Source: Devosia sp. (lineage in GTDB: Bacteria > Pseudomonadota > Alphaproteobacteria > Rhizobiales > Devosiaceae). Taken from it: a stretch of 64,000 nt of DNA. The notes under the pieces are model-generated. The model saw only the letters and a program-made list of their open reading frames with translations, was not told where the DNA came from and did no database searches. The translations under genes were made by a program, and so were the position numbers. How positions within the stretch are numbered: position 1 is the first letter of the stretch; each line of letters starts with the position of its first letter. The stretch lies in contig NZ_JANQAH010000011.1 of assembly GCF_024707125.1 (NCBI RefSeq), forward strand, positions 558,001 through 622,000. The letters are read 5' to 3'. Positions 11,150-18,982 of this stretch are shown here, piece after piece.

Positions 11150-12034
11150 TCAATTGTAGTGGACGCGCTTTTCGACCCATTTGAACTGGACGAAAGTGAG
11201 CGCGATGACGAGGAACATCAGGACGATCGACTGGGCAGCTGCGCCCGAATAGTCGAGGCCTTTGAACCCGTCGAAATAGATCTTGTAGACCATGACTTCG
11301 GTCGAGCCGACCGGACCGCCTTCGGTCATCGTGTCGATGAGACCAAAACTGTCGGTAAAGCTCGAGATCAGGTTCATGATCAGGAGGAAGAATACGGTCG
11401 GCGCGATCAGGGGCAGCTGCAGGTCGAACATGCGCCGCACCGGACGCGCGCCATCCATGGCCCCGGCCTCGGTGATCGAGCGCGGGATCATCTGCAGGGC
11501 AGCAAGAAAGAAGATGAAATTGTAGCCGATGCCGAGCCAGGCGTGGCAGATGATGACCATCGCCAGCGCATGCACGCCATTCGTGGACGGGTCCCAGATG
11601 CCCGGCCAGATCTGGTTGATCGAGCCGATGATGCCGGATTGCGGCGCGAAGATGAAGCGGAAGGCAACGCCGGCTGCCGGCGCCGCAATGGCATAGGGCC
11701 AGACATAGACCGACTGGAAAAGCTTCGTGCCCTTGAGCGAGCGATCGACGAAACAGGCGAGAAACAGCGCTACGGCCATCGAAAGGCCCGTCGTGCAGAT
11801 GGCGTAGAACGCGCTGCGCGCAACGGTCGCCCAATATTCGCGGTCGCGGAAAATGGCGATGAAATTGTCGAGCCACACCCAGCTATTGCCGCCGCCCCAG
11901 GGCTGTTCGAGCGTGAACGCCCAATAGAGGGCCTGCGAAGTGGGCCAGTAGAAAAACACCAGAACCAGCAGGAGCTGCGGGCCAATCAGAAGCCAGGGCA
12001 GCACCGGGTTGCGGTAAAAGGCGCGTCGTTCCAT
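11150..12034 (-). CDS. ugpA: sn-glycerol-3-phosphate/sugar ABC transporter permease UgpA
   Basis: 294 residues, six membrane helices, EAA motif (RSITEAGAMDGARPVRRMF). Several segments match E. coli UgpA almost word for word, such as PLIAPTVFFLL and SAAQSIVLMFLVI-type stretches, and the end VEKRVHYN corresponds to VESKVRYQ. Its Shine-Dalgarno (CTGGAG) follows directly behind a T-tract belonging to the intercistronic terminator after ugpB, so its expression probably depends on readthrough. Partner of UgpE. Confidence 0.94.
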   Translation of the reverse strand: MERRAFYRNPVLPWLLIGPQLLLVLVFFYWPTSQALYWAFTLEQPWGGGNSWVWLDNFIAIFRDREYWATVARSAFYAICTTGLSMAVALFLACFVDRSLKGTKLFQSVYVWPYAIAAPAAGVAFRFIFAPQSGIIGSINQIWPGIWDPSTNGVHALAMVIICHAWLGIGYNFIFFLAALQMIPRSITEAGAMDGARPVRRMFDLQLPLIAPTVFFLLIMNLISSFTDSFGLIDTMTEGGPVGSTEVMVYKIYFDGFKGLDYSGAAAQSIVLMFLVIALTFVQFKWVEKRVHYN

Positions 12035-12049
12035 CGCCGTCTCCAGAGG

Positions 12050-12089
12050 AAAAAAGAGAAAGCACGGACGGCACTGTGGCCATCCGTGC
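12050..12089 (-). terminator. Leaky intrinsic terminator between ugpB and ugpA
   Basis: On the minus strand a 10-bp stem with one mismatch and an 8-base loop (12062-12089) is followed at once by a T-rich tract (TTTCTCTTTTTT). It lies 15 bases after the ugpB stop and just ahead of the ugpA ribosome-binding site. Such elements keep the binding protein in excess over the permease. Confidence 0.8.
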
Positions 12090-12104
12090 GATCAGATCAG
12101 ACGA

Positions 12105-13448
12105 TCAGGGGAGCTGGGCGCCCTTGTAGGTCTGTTCGAAGCGACGCAGGATTTCGTTGCCCTTGGCGTCGAACGCCTGGAGGGTTTCGAGAACCGGAGC
12201 GTTGTTGAACAGCACGTCCTGCATGGTCTTGACCATTTCCTGACGGATCGAGGCATAGTTGCCGAGGCGGATACCGCGGCTGTTCTCGGTCGGCGGGGTG
12301 AAGGTCAGCGATTCAACGGCCAGTTCACGACCCTTGTAGGGAGCTTCGTTGTAGAAGCCGTTGGCCTTCATGGCTTCAAAGCCAGCCATGGTGACCGGGA
12401 CATAGCCGGTGATGGTCGACCAGGTCTGGGCCTGCTCGGGCTGGGCGAGGTAGTTGAAGAACGCGGCAGCGCCCTTGTATTCTTCTTCCGACTTGCCCTT
12501 GAGGGTCCAGAGCGAAGCGCCACCAACCAGCGAGTTGGTGCGTTCGGTATCCGACCACATCGGGAGCATGGCATTGGTCCAGTGCACGCCTTCGGCGGCC
12601 TGCTTGCCAAAGGTGCCGTGGTCGGCGATCGAGGACGAGGTGATCTGGCACTTGCCGTTGACGAAGGCGTCGTTGGCAGTTTCGCCGGCGTCCTTGGACT
12701 TATGAACGATGATGCCTTCATCGTACATCTTCTTGATCCAGGTCAGCTGGTCCACGAACTTGCCCTGGCTCACGACCATTTCGGCATCGAGACCGCCAAA
12801 GCCATTGCCCTTGGTGGCGATCGGCTGGTTGTGGATGGCGGAGAACTGTTCGAACCACTGCCATGCGCCCGACGGATCGAAGGCGATCGGGCATTCATAG
12901 CCGGCGTCCTTCATGGCGCGGGCGACGGTTTCGACTTCTTCCCAGGTCTTGGGCGTGCCTTCAAAGCCAACCTTGGCCAGCGCGTCGGTGTTGTAATAGA
13001 TGACGGCGGTCGAGTTGTTGAACGGCAGCGACAGCATCTCGCCGGTCGAGGTCGAGAAGTAGGAAGCGATACCGGAGAGGTAGTTGTTCCAGTCGATTTC
13101 GTAGCCGTTCGACGACATCAGTTCGCGGATCGGCATGTAGGCGCCCGAGAGCATCAGGTCGAGCGTACCGGCGTCGAAAATCTGGGTGACCGTCGGCTGC
13201 TTGTTGGCACGGTAGGCAGCGATCGTGTTCTGCAGGGTGTTGTCGTAGTTTTCCTGGCTGACGCACACGATCTCATAATCGGCCTGAGATTCGTTGAAGC
13301 CCTTGCACATTTCCTGAACGCGCTCGGAAAGGTCGCCGGAAAGGCCATACCAGAATTCGAACTTGGTCTGGGCCATGGCAGGTGCAGCAGCTGCGATGGA
13401 AAGCACTGCGATCGTGGACGCTGCACTGAGCAGCCGGATGCTAGTCAT
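12105..13448 (-). CDS. ugpB: Periplasmic solute-binding protein UgpB
   Basis: 447 residues with a clear Sec signal peptide (hydrophobic core, cleavage after APAMAQ). It is a family 1 binding protein and follows E. coli UgpB along its length: FWYGLSGDLSERVQ at the N-terminus, LPFNNSTAVIYYN, GGASLW, TGYVPVT, IRLGNYASIR and NEILRRFE near the end. It captures sn-glycerol-3-phosphate, glycerophosphodiesters or a related polyol/sugar ligand in the periplasm. Two Cys residues near 48 and 62 of the precursor might form a disulfide. First gene of the operon; its promoter must lie in 13449-13668, where only a short CAAAGC/GCTTTG inverted repeat (about 13517-13534) was noticed. Confidence 0.93.
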   Translation of the reverse strand: MTSIRLLSAASTIAVLSIAAAAPAMAQTKFEFWYGLSGDLSERVQEMCKGFNESQADYEIVCVSQENYDNTLQNTIAAYRANKQPTVTQIFDAGTLDLMLSGAYMPIRELMSSNGYEIDWNNYLSGIASYFSTSTGEMLSLPFNNSTAVIYYNTDALAKVGFEGTPKTWEEVETVARAMKDAGYECPIAFDPSGAWQWFEQFSAIHNQPIATKGNGFGGLDAEMVVSQGKFVDQLTWIKKMYDEGIIVHKSKDAGETANDAFVNGKCQITSSSIADHGTFGKQAAEGVHWTNAMLPMWSDTERTNSLVGGASLWTLKGKSEEEYKGAAAFFNYLAQPEQAQTWSTITGYVPVTMAGFEAMKANGFYNEAPYKGRELAVESLTFTPPTENSRGIRLGNYASIRQEMVKTMQDVLFNNAPVLETLQAFDAKGNEILRRFEQTYKGAQLP

Positions 13449-13668
13449 TTTAGCCTGTCTCCGAATTTAAGGCCGTTTGGCGGGCGGACTCCTAGGCGCC
13501 CCGCATGACAGGTCGTTCTCAAAGCCATGGCGCTTTGACTAAGACTGCGTGTCGGATTGACGAAGGATCGGAGGAGGATCGATGACAGGGCCCGTCGCAC
13601 ACGGTGTCACAGGCCAAAAGACGCCGCCGGAACGCACTCCGAACGTCAGAAATCAGCGCGAAATAACG

Positions 13669-14394
13669 TCAGACGGAGAGGAAGCCACCATCGATCGGCA
13701 GCACCGCTCCCGAGACCATGGCGCTATCATCCGAGAGCAACATTGCAACGCTGTGCGCCACTTCTTCGGCCAGCGCAAACCTCTGAAGCGGATGACGAAC
13801 CATCATCGGCTCGCTCTTCTTCGGATCGCTCCAGGCGACCGCTGCAAGCTCGGTCAACGTGATCGTCGGCGCCACGCAATTGACCCGAATACCATGCGGC
13901 CCGAGTTCTTTGGCGAGCACCCGACTGGCCCCCTCAAGCCCCGCCTTCGACGCCGCATAAGCCAGATGATCCTGAAAGCCACGATGCCCGGCAATGGAGG
14001 TGATATTGACGATCGCGCCACCGCCACCGGCCTCCACACGCCGCCGCGCAAACTCCTGACAGGTAATCAGCGCGGCCCGAAGATTGATCCCCAGTACCGC
14101 CTCATACCCCGCCTCGGTCATGTCGAGCACGCTTTCGAGCACATTGATCCCGGCGCTGTTGACGAGGAAATCACAGGTCCCCGCCTCCGCCATCGCCGCC
14201 CGCGCCGCCTTGGGATCGATGAGGTCGACCACCACCGTCCGACACCCGATCTCGGTATGCAGGCTTTCAAGATCAGCCACCGTCCGGCTCAGCGCCACGA
14301 CCTCCGCGCCCCGCTCCGCCAGCACCTGCGCACAAGCCCGGCCAATCCCCTTGCCCGCCCCCGTCACAATGACCGTCTTGCCCGAAAACGACAT
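13669..14394 (-). CDS. SDR oxidoreductase, L-xylulose/dicarbonyl reductase-like
   Basis: 241 residues, classical short-chain dehydrogenase. The cofactor loop TGAGKGIG, an LSRT motif that follows beta-2 (typical of NADPH-preferring DCXR-type enzymes), the Asn in NSAG, the Ser in NITSIAG and the catalytic YAASK are all present. The C-terminal part (WSDPKKSEPMMVRHPLQRFA) strongly resembles mammalian and fungal L-xylulose reductase. The likely reaction is interconversion of a ketose and a pentitol. Start at ATG 14394, 10 bases after the upstream stop; an in-frame TTG at 14418 is less likely. It forms an operon with the ribitol-dehydrogenase-like gene. Confidence 0.88.
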   Translation of the reverse strand: MSFSGKTVIVTGAGKGIGRACAQVLAERGAEVVALSRTVADLESLHTEIGCRTVVVDLIDPKAARAAMAEAGTCDFLVNSAGINVLESVLDMTEAGYEAVLGINLRAALITCQEFARRRVEAGGGGAIVNITSIAGHRGFQDHLAYAASKAGLEGASRVLAKELGPHGIRVNCVAPTITLTELAAVAWSDPKKSEPMMVRHPLQRFALAEEVAHSVAMLLSDDSAMVSGAVLPIDGGFLSV

Positions 14395-14404
14395 CTGGCC
14401 CCGC

Positions 14405-15136
14405 TCAGACACGATCAAAATTGCTCGGCAGCACGATCATGTCGCGGATCGTCACCGTCCGCTTGCGCGTCAGCATGTAGACAATCGCATCGGCCACTTC
14501 TTCGGGGTCCATCAGGCTGCCACTTTCCTTGGCCTTGCGCAGGTTCTCCTCCGGCCAGTCAGCCAACAGCGCCGAAACCACCGGCCCCGGCGACACCTGC
14601 GCCACACGCACGCCATGCGGCACCATCTGCCGGCGCATGCCCTGCACAAAGCTGGTGATCGCCCATTTCGAACCCGAATAGACCGGCTCCCAATAAGTCG
14701 GGAAATGCCCGGCAATCGAACAGGTCACGACGATATCGCCGGTCTTCCGTGCGATCATGTGCGGGGACACCGCATGCACATTCTTCATCACCGCATTGAC
14801 GTTGAGATTGAGCATCCGGTCGATCGCTTCCGGCGTCGTCTCGGTCAGGTCGCCGCCGATATAGGTCCCCGCATTGCAGTAGAGAATGTCGATATGCGGC
14901 ACCTTCTGCAGGATTTCCGGCACCATCGCATTGCAGCTCTCCGCATCGAGGAGGTTAGTCACCTGCGGAATGGCCCGCTCCCCAAGACTCCCGGCAAGCT
15001 GCTCCAGCCCCTCCCGGTTCCAGTCCACCATCACCACCGTTGCGCCCTCTGCGAGCAGCGCTTTCGTGCTCGCGAGCCCGATGCCCGACGCCGCACCGGT
15101 AATGACGGCAATCTTGCCTTCGAGGGATTCAGCCAT
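14405..15136 (-). CDS. SDR oxidoreductase, ribitol 2-dehydrogenase-like
   Basis: 243 residues. The NAD loop TGAASGIG, an acidic residue after beta-2 (VDWN, favouring NAD), NAG and the YSGSK active site are present. Motifs such as AGTYIGG, WEPVYSGSKWA, GPVVSALLADWP, GSLMDPEEVA and VTIRDMIVLP mirror Klebsiella ribitol 2-dehydrogenase throughout, so oxidation of a pentitol to a 2-ketopentose is the best guess. A strong GGAGG lies 5 bases before the ATG at 15136. It stands between a peptide-type ABC importer and the L-xylulose-reductase-like gene, all on the minus strand, and probably belongs to that transport operon. Confidence 0.88.
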   Translation of the reverse strand: MAESLEGKIAVITGAASGIGLASTKALLAEGATVVMVDWNREGLEQLAGSLGERAIPQVTNLLDAESCNAMVPEILQKVPHIDILYCNAGTYIGGDLTETTPEAIDRMLNLNVNAVMKNVHAVSPHMIARKTGDIVVTCSIAGHFPTYWEPVYSGSKWAITSFVQGMRRQMVPHGVRVAQVSPGPVVSALLADWPEENLRKAKESGSLMDPEEVADAIVYMLTRKRTVTIRDMIVLPSNFDRV

Positions 15137-15179
15137 AAGTTCCTCCAAACAATGCGGCCCAAATGGCAGGGTCCCGGCG

Positions 15180-16019
15180 CTAGATGGCCCGCAGCTTCTC
15201 GCGAATAATCGCGCTGGCAACGACCGGGTCTGGCGGCAGCACCGCGCTCCTGAGGGCACGGGAATATTCGTGGGTCGGATTGCCGAGCACATCCTCGGCG
15301 CGCCCCGCCTCCACCACATCTCCTTTGTGCATGATTATGACGCGATCCGAAATGTAATAGGCCGTCGAAAGATCGTGCGTGATGTAGATGATCGAGACGC
15401 CAAGCGTATCGCGCAGCTCCCGGAAGAGGTTGACGATTGACATGCGCAGCGACGCATCGACCATCGAAACCGGCTCATCCGCCACAATCAGCTTCGGCCC
15501 CGGGATCAGCGCCCGCGCCACCGCGATACGCTGCAACTGCCCGCCTGAAAGCTCATGCGAATAGCGCCCCCGCACTTCGGCGAGCGACAGGCCCACATGC
15601 TGCAGCGATTTATCGGTCGCCGCCTCCACCGCCGCCTTGTCCTTCAGCCCCAGAAACCGCCGAGCGGTCGAGAACAGATAGTAGTCGAGCGTCGTCAGCG
15701 GATTGAACGCCTCGAACGGGTTCTGGAAAATCGGCTGCACCCGCGACATGAATTCGAGCCGCTCCTTGCGCGTGCGCACCGCGGCAATATCCTTGCCCAT
15801 GAAGCGCAGCGTGCCGCTGGTCGGCGTTTCATTGCCAAGGATCATGCGCGCCGTCGTCGTCTTGCCGCTGCCCGACTCCCCCACCACGGTGAAGATTTCC
15901 GGCTTCTCCGCATCGAGCGTAAAACTCACATGCTTGACCGCATGCAGCGTCGAGCGGTCAAGAAAGCCGCCGACGCGATAGTCCTTGTTGACGTCCTGAA
16001 GTTCGAGCAGCGCGGTCAT
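15180..16019 (-). CDS. ABC transporter ATP-binding protein, DppF/OppF type
   Basis: 279 residues with Walker A GESGSGKTT, Q-loop IFQNPFEAFNP, signature LSGGQLQR, Walker B LIVADEPVSMVD and switch His in YITHDLS. The length and the lack of the long C-terminal Cys motif fit the OppF-like partner of a dipeptide-type (family 5) importer. It overlaps the upstream ATPase gene by 4 bases (ATGA). Because the flanking genes encode pentitol dehydrogenases and glycan enzymes, the importer probably carries an oligosaccharide or glycoside rather than a peptide (inference). Confidence 0.93.
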   Translation of the reverse strand: MTALLELQDVNKDYRVGGFLDRSTLHAVKHVSFTLDAEKPEIFTVVGESGSGKTTTARMILGNETPTSGTLRFMGKDIAAVRTRKERLEFMSRVQPIFQNPFEAFNPLTTLDYYLFSTARRFLGLKDKAAVEAATDKSLQHVGLSLAEVRGRYSHELSGGQLQRIAVARALIPGPKLIVADEPVSMVDASLRMSIVNLFRELRDTLGVSIIYITHDLSTAYYISDRVIIMHKGDVVEAGRAEDVLGNPTHEYSRALRSAVLPPDPVVASAIIREKLRAI

Positions 16020-17041
16020 GCGGCCTCCACCTCCCCGGCGCGCCAGCAGGCGACCCGGCCACTATTGCGTGCCAGCAGCGGCGGATTCTCGCTCTTGCAT
16101 TTGTCGACCGCCAGCGGACAGCGCGGATGGAAACGACAGCCGCTCGGCGGATCAGCCAGGTTCGGCGGCTTGCCACCCAGTGCCACGCGCTTCCGGGTAT
16201 CGCCAATGCGCGGCAGGCTGGCGATCAGATGCGCGGTATAGGGATGTTGTGGGTGCTGGAAGACATCCAGCGTCGATCCCTCTTCGACAAGCCGGCCAGC
16301 ATAGACAATCCCGATCCGGTCGGCGATCGCCGCATGCACCGTCATGTCGTGCGTCACGAAAATGATCGACGACCCCATGCGCTGCTGCACGCCCTTGATC
16401 AGCGCCAGCACATCCTGCTGCACCAGGACGTCGAGCGCCGTCGTCGGCTCGTCGGCAATGATGAATTCCGGCTCGCACACCGTCGCGAGCCCAATGGTTA
16501 GACGCTGCCGCATACCGCCCGAAAGCTGGTGCGGATAGGATTCCAGCACCCTTGGATCGAGCCCGATGCGCTGCAGATGACTCTCCACCCGCGCCCGAAA
16601 CTCGCCTTCGGAAAGCCCCATATGCTTGAAGGCGAAGTCACGAAAGGCATGCTTCACCTTGCGCACCGGGTTCAGCACATTCATCGAACCCTGCATCACA
16701 TAAGAAAGATGCTTCCACCGCGCCGCCTTCATCGCCGGGCGCTGGGCATAGACGTCCAGCTCCTTGCCACCGAAATCGAATTTGACCGAGCCTTCGACCA
16801 CCCGCAGCGGCGGCGTAATCGCCCCGGCAATGGTCTTGATCAGCGAGGATTTGCCCGAGGATGACTCCCCGGCAATCCCATAGATTTCATTGCGATTGAT
16901 GGTCAGGGAGACATCGTCGACGGCCCGCACTTCGCGGCGCACGCCAAAGTAGTTCATCTGATAGTAGGCCTTGAGGCCTTCCACCCTCAGCACGGGTTTT
17001 GCTTCAACGCTGACCGGCTTGTTTTCGACTGCGGCAAGCAT
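16016..17041 (-). CDS. ABC transporter ATP-binding protein, DppD/OppD type
   Basis: 341 residues: Walker A GESSSGKSS (the second Gly is replaced by Ser), signature LSGGMRQR, Walker [13 protein letters not shown], then the family 5 C-terminal extension with the Cys-containing CRFHPRCPLAVDKC motif that in some members binds an Fe-S cluster. The gene starts 2 bases after the permease gene and overlaps the next ATPase by 4 bases. It forms the ATPase heterodimer with the DppF-type protein. Confidence 0.93.
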   Translation of the reverse strand: MLAAVENKPVSVEAKPVLRVEGLKAYYQMNYFGVRREVRAVDDVSLTINRNEIYGIAGESSSGKSSLIKTIAGAITPPLRVVEGSVKFDFGGKELDVYAQRPAMKAARWKHLSYVMQGSMNVLNPVRKVKHAFRDFAFKHMGLSEGEFRARVESHLQRIGLDPRVLESYPHQLSGGMRQRLTIGLATVCEPEFIIADEPTTALDVLVQQDVLALIKGVQQRMGSSIIFVTHDMTVHAAIADRIGIVYAGRLVEEGSTLDVFQHPQHPYTAHLIASLPRIGDTRKRVALGGKPPNLADPPSGCRFHPRCPLAVDKCKSENPPLLARNSGRVACWRAGEVEAA

Positions 17042-17043
17042 GG

Positions 17044-17901
17044 CTACGCTCCCATCCGGCTAAGGCGACTGCGAGGGTCGATATATTCGTTGACCGAAAT
17101 GGCGAGCAGGAAGAGCCCGAGGAACAGCAGCACCACGGCAATGATCGGGAAGGCGATCCACCACCAGATGCCGGCAATGATCGCCTGGTGCTGGTTGGCC
17201 CAGTAGATCATCCCGCCAATGGTCGGCCGGTTGATGTCCGAGAACCCAAGCACCGACAGCGTCACCTCAAGCCCGATGGCCCAGATGAGATTGTTCATCG
17301 CCGTAAAGAAGATGACGGGCATCACATAGGGCAGATGCTGGCGCACCAGAATTTGCGGCACGCTCATCCCGGCGAACACCGCATGGCGGGTAAATTCGCG
17401 GTTCCTCAGGCTCAACGTCACCGAGCGGATCAGGCGCGCATCGTAGTTCCAGCCCAGCAGCGCCGCCGTCAGCGCCAGGATCGGCCAGCTCATCTGGTCG
17501 CGCATGACGAAATAGACCAGCAGCAAGATGGGAATGTTGGGCAGGGCGATCATCGTGTCGTTGATCGTCATCAGGAACTCGTCCCACTTGCCCCCGAGAT
17601 AGCCCGAGATCATCCCCACCGCGACCGCCAGGAGGCGACTGAGGACGGTCACCGTCAGCCCGAACAGCATGGTGTTCCAGATGGCCGAACTCATCTGCCA
17701 GAGCACGTCCTGGCCGCGCGACGTCGTGCCGAACCAGTACTCGGCCGAAGGCGGCATATCAGGCGGCAGGAGATAAATGGCCGTATCCGGCATCGGCGCC
17801 CAGAAATGCGCCAGCGCGAAAAGGAAGATCGCCAGCGTCAGGATAAAGCCGATGGTGAATTCGATATTGTAGCGCAAAAGATCGCGCAGAATCTTGAACA
17901 T
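17044..17901 (-). CDS. ABC transporter permease, DppC/OppC type
   Basis: 285 residues with an N-terminal membrane helix, a periplasmic loop containing the conserved FGTTSRGQDVLWQ, and a BPD_transp_1 domain with the EAA-like sequence FAGMSVPQILVRQHLPYVMP. Six membrane segments are apparent. It is separated by 2 bases from both neighbours and pairs with the DppB-type permease upstream. Confidence 0.92.
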   Translation of the reverse strand: MFKILRDLLRYNIEFTIGFILTLAIFLFALAHFWAPMPDTAIYLLPPDMPPSAEYWFGTTSRGQDVLWQMSSAIWNTMLFGLTVTVLSRLLAVAVGMISGYLGGKWDEFLMTINDTMIALPNIPILLLVYFVMRDQMSWPILALTAALLGWNYDARLIRSVTLSLRNREFTRHAVFAGMSVPQILVRQHLPYVMPVIFFTAMNNLIWAIGLEVTLSVLGFSDINRPTIGGMIYWANQHQAIIAGIWWWIAFPIIAVVLLFLGLFLLAISVNEYIDPRSRLSRMGA

Positions 17902-17903
17902 GG

Positions 17904-18909
17904 TCAGCCCAGCCTCACGCGCGGATCGATGAGCGGATAGAGAAGGTCAATGATGAACACAGCGACCGCCACCGAGATGATCGACATGGTCGTCACCCCC
18001 AGCACCAGCGAATAGTCGCCGCGATAAATGCCCTGGATCAGCAGCCGCCCGACGCCTGGATAGTTGAACAGGAACTCGGTGATCACGGCCCCGCCGAACA
18101 CATTGCCAAGGCTCAGCGCCAGGCCCGTCAACTGCGGCAGGAGCGCATTGCGCGCCACATATTGGGAAAAAGATCTTTGATGAGTTGACCCCGCCCAGCT
18201 CGGCGTAAACGACGTGGTCATCGGTGACGATATTGGACACCAGCGAGCGCATGGAAATGAACCAGCTGCCGATGCCCACCAGCACCAGCGTCAGCGCCGG
18301 CAGCGTGCCATGGAGGATCAGCGAGCGGATATACTCAAAGGTAAAGCCAGGCTGCAGGTTCATCTGCGCGCCGCCCGAAATCGGTAGCACCGGCCAGATG
18401 AAGCCAAAGGCCAGCAGCAGCACGAGGCCGATGATATAGGCCGGCACCGGATGGAGAGCCATCACCGCCGCGCCTGACAGCTTGAGCAGCACATTGGAGC
18501 GATAATAGCCCGCCAGCGCGCCGAGGAGATTCCCCAGCGTCCAGGTGATGACAAGCGCCAGGGTAAGAAGCCCGATGGTCCAGGGCAGCGCGCCCATGAT
18601 CAGCGACATCACCGGCGTCGGGAAGGCCGAGAGCGACGGCCCGAAATCGCCGCGCAGCACGCGGCCCCAGAAGGAGATATATTGGTCAAGCATCGTGCCC
18701 TGTAGCCCATAGAGCTCCTCGAGCGCCGAGCGCATCAGTTCGACCGAGCGCGGATCGGTAGCGCCGAAACTGGTCATCAACGAAACCGACTGCTCCACCG
18801 GATCGACCGGGGACAGGTTGGTGATGAGGAAAGCCAGCGACACACCCAGGAAGATCACGAGGAAAAACTGGAAGAAGCGCCGGACGAGATATTTGGCAAA
18901 GCCGTCCAT
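17904..18909 (-). pseudogene. ABC transporter permease, DppB/OppB type, disrupted by a 1-base frameshift
   Basis: From 18909 the frame encodes a normal DppB N-terminus (FAKYLVRRFFQFFLVIFLGVSL) and core up to ELGGVNSSKIF. It then goes out of frame at an A5 run (plus strand 18167-18171; TTTTT in the mRNA). The rest of the protein, SQYVARNALLPQ through the conserved GGAVITEFLFNYPGVG to DPRVRLG, continues in the next frame to 17904. Removing one T restores a 334-residue protein of normal length. All other genes of the operon are intact, so a base-calling error or very recent mutation is more likely than a decayed gene. If real, the importer would be inactive. Confidence 0.88.
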
Positions 18910-18945
18910 CTGGGGCCCGTTCTCGAACAATAAGTGTCGGAAGGT

Positions 18946-18973
18946 GCGGGCGGGGTTTGTCACCCCCGCCCGC
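18946..18973 (-). other. Intercistronic GC hairpin between binding-protein and permease genes
   Basis: A perfect 10-bp GC stem (18946-18955 with 18964-18973) and an 8-base loop lie 9 bases after the binding-protein stop. There is no T-tract behind it, so it probably stabilises the 3' end of the binding-protein message or attenuates the permease genes rather than acting as a full terminator. Confidence 0.65.
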
Positions 18974-18982
18974 GACTAGGCT

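Noticed and set aside
13517-13534. Short inverted repeat as terminator or operator upstream of ugpB
   Set aside because: Only six base pairs with a six-base gap and no T-tract; too weak to call.
18160-18180. Programmed ribosomal frameshifting in the permease gene
   Set aside because: The site would need a +1 shift at TTTTT and there is no slippery heptamer, stop codon at the site or downstream structure typical of programmed events.
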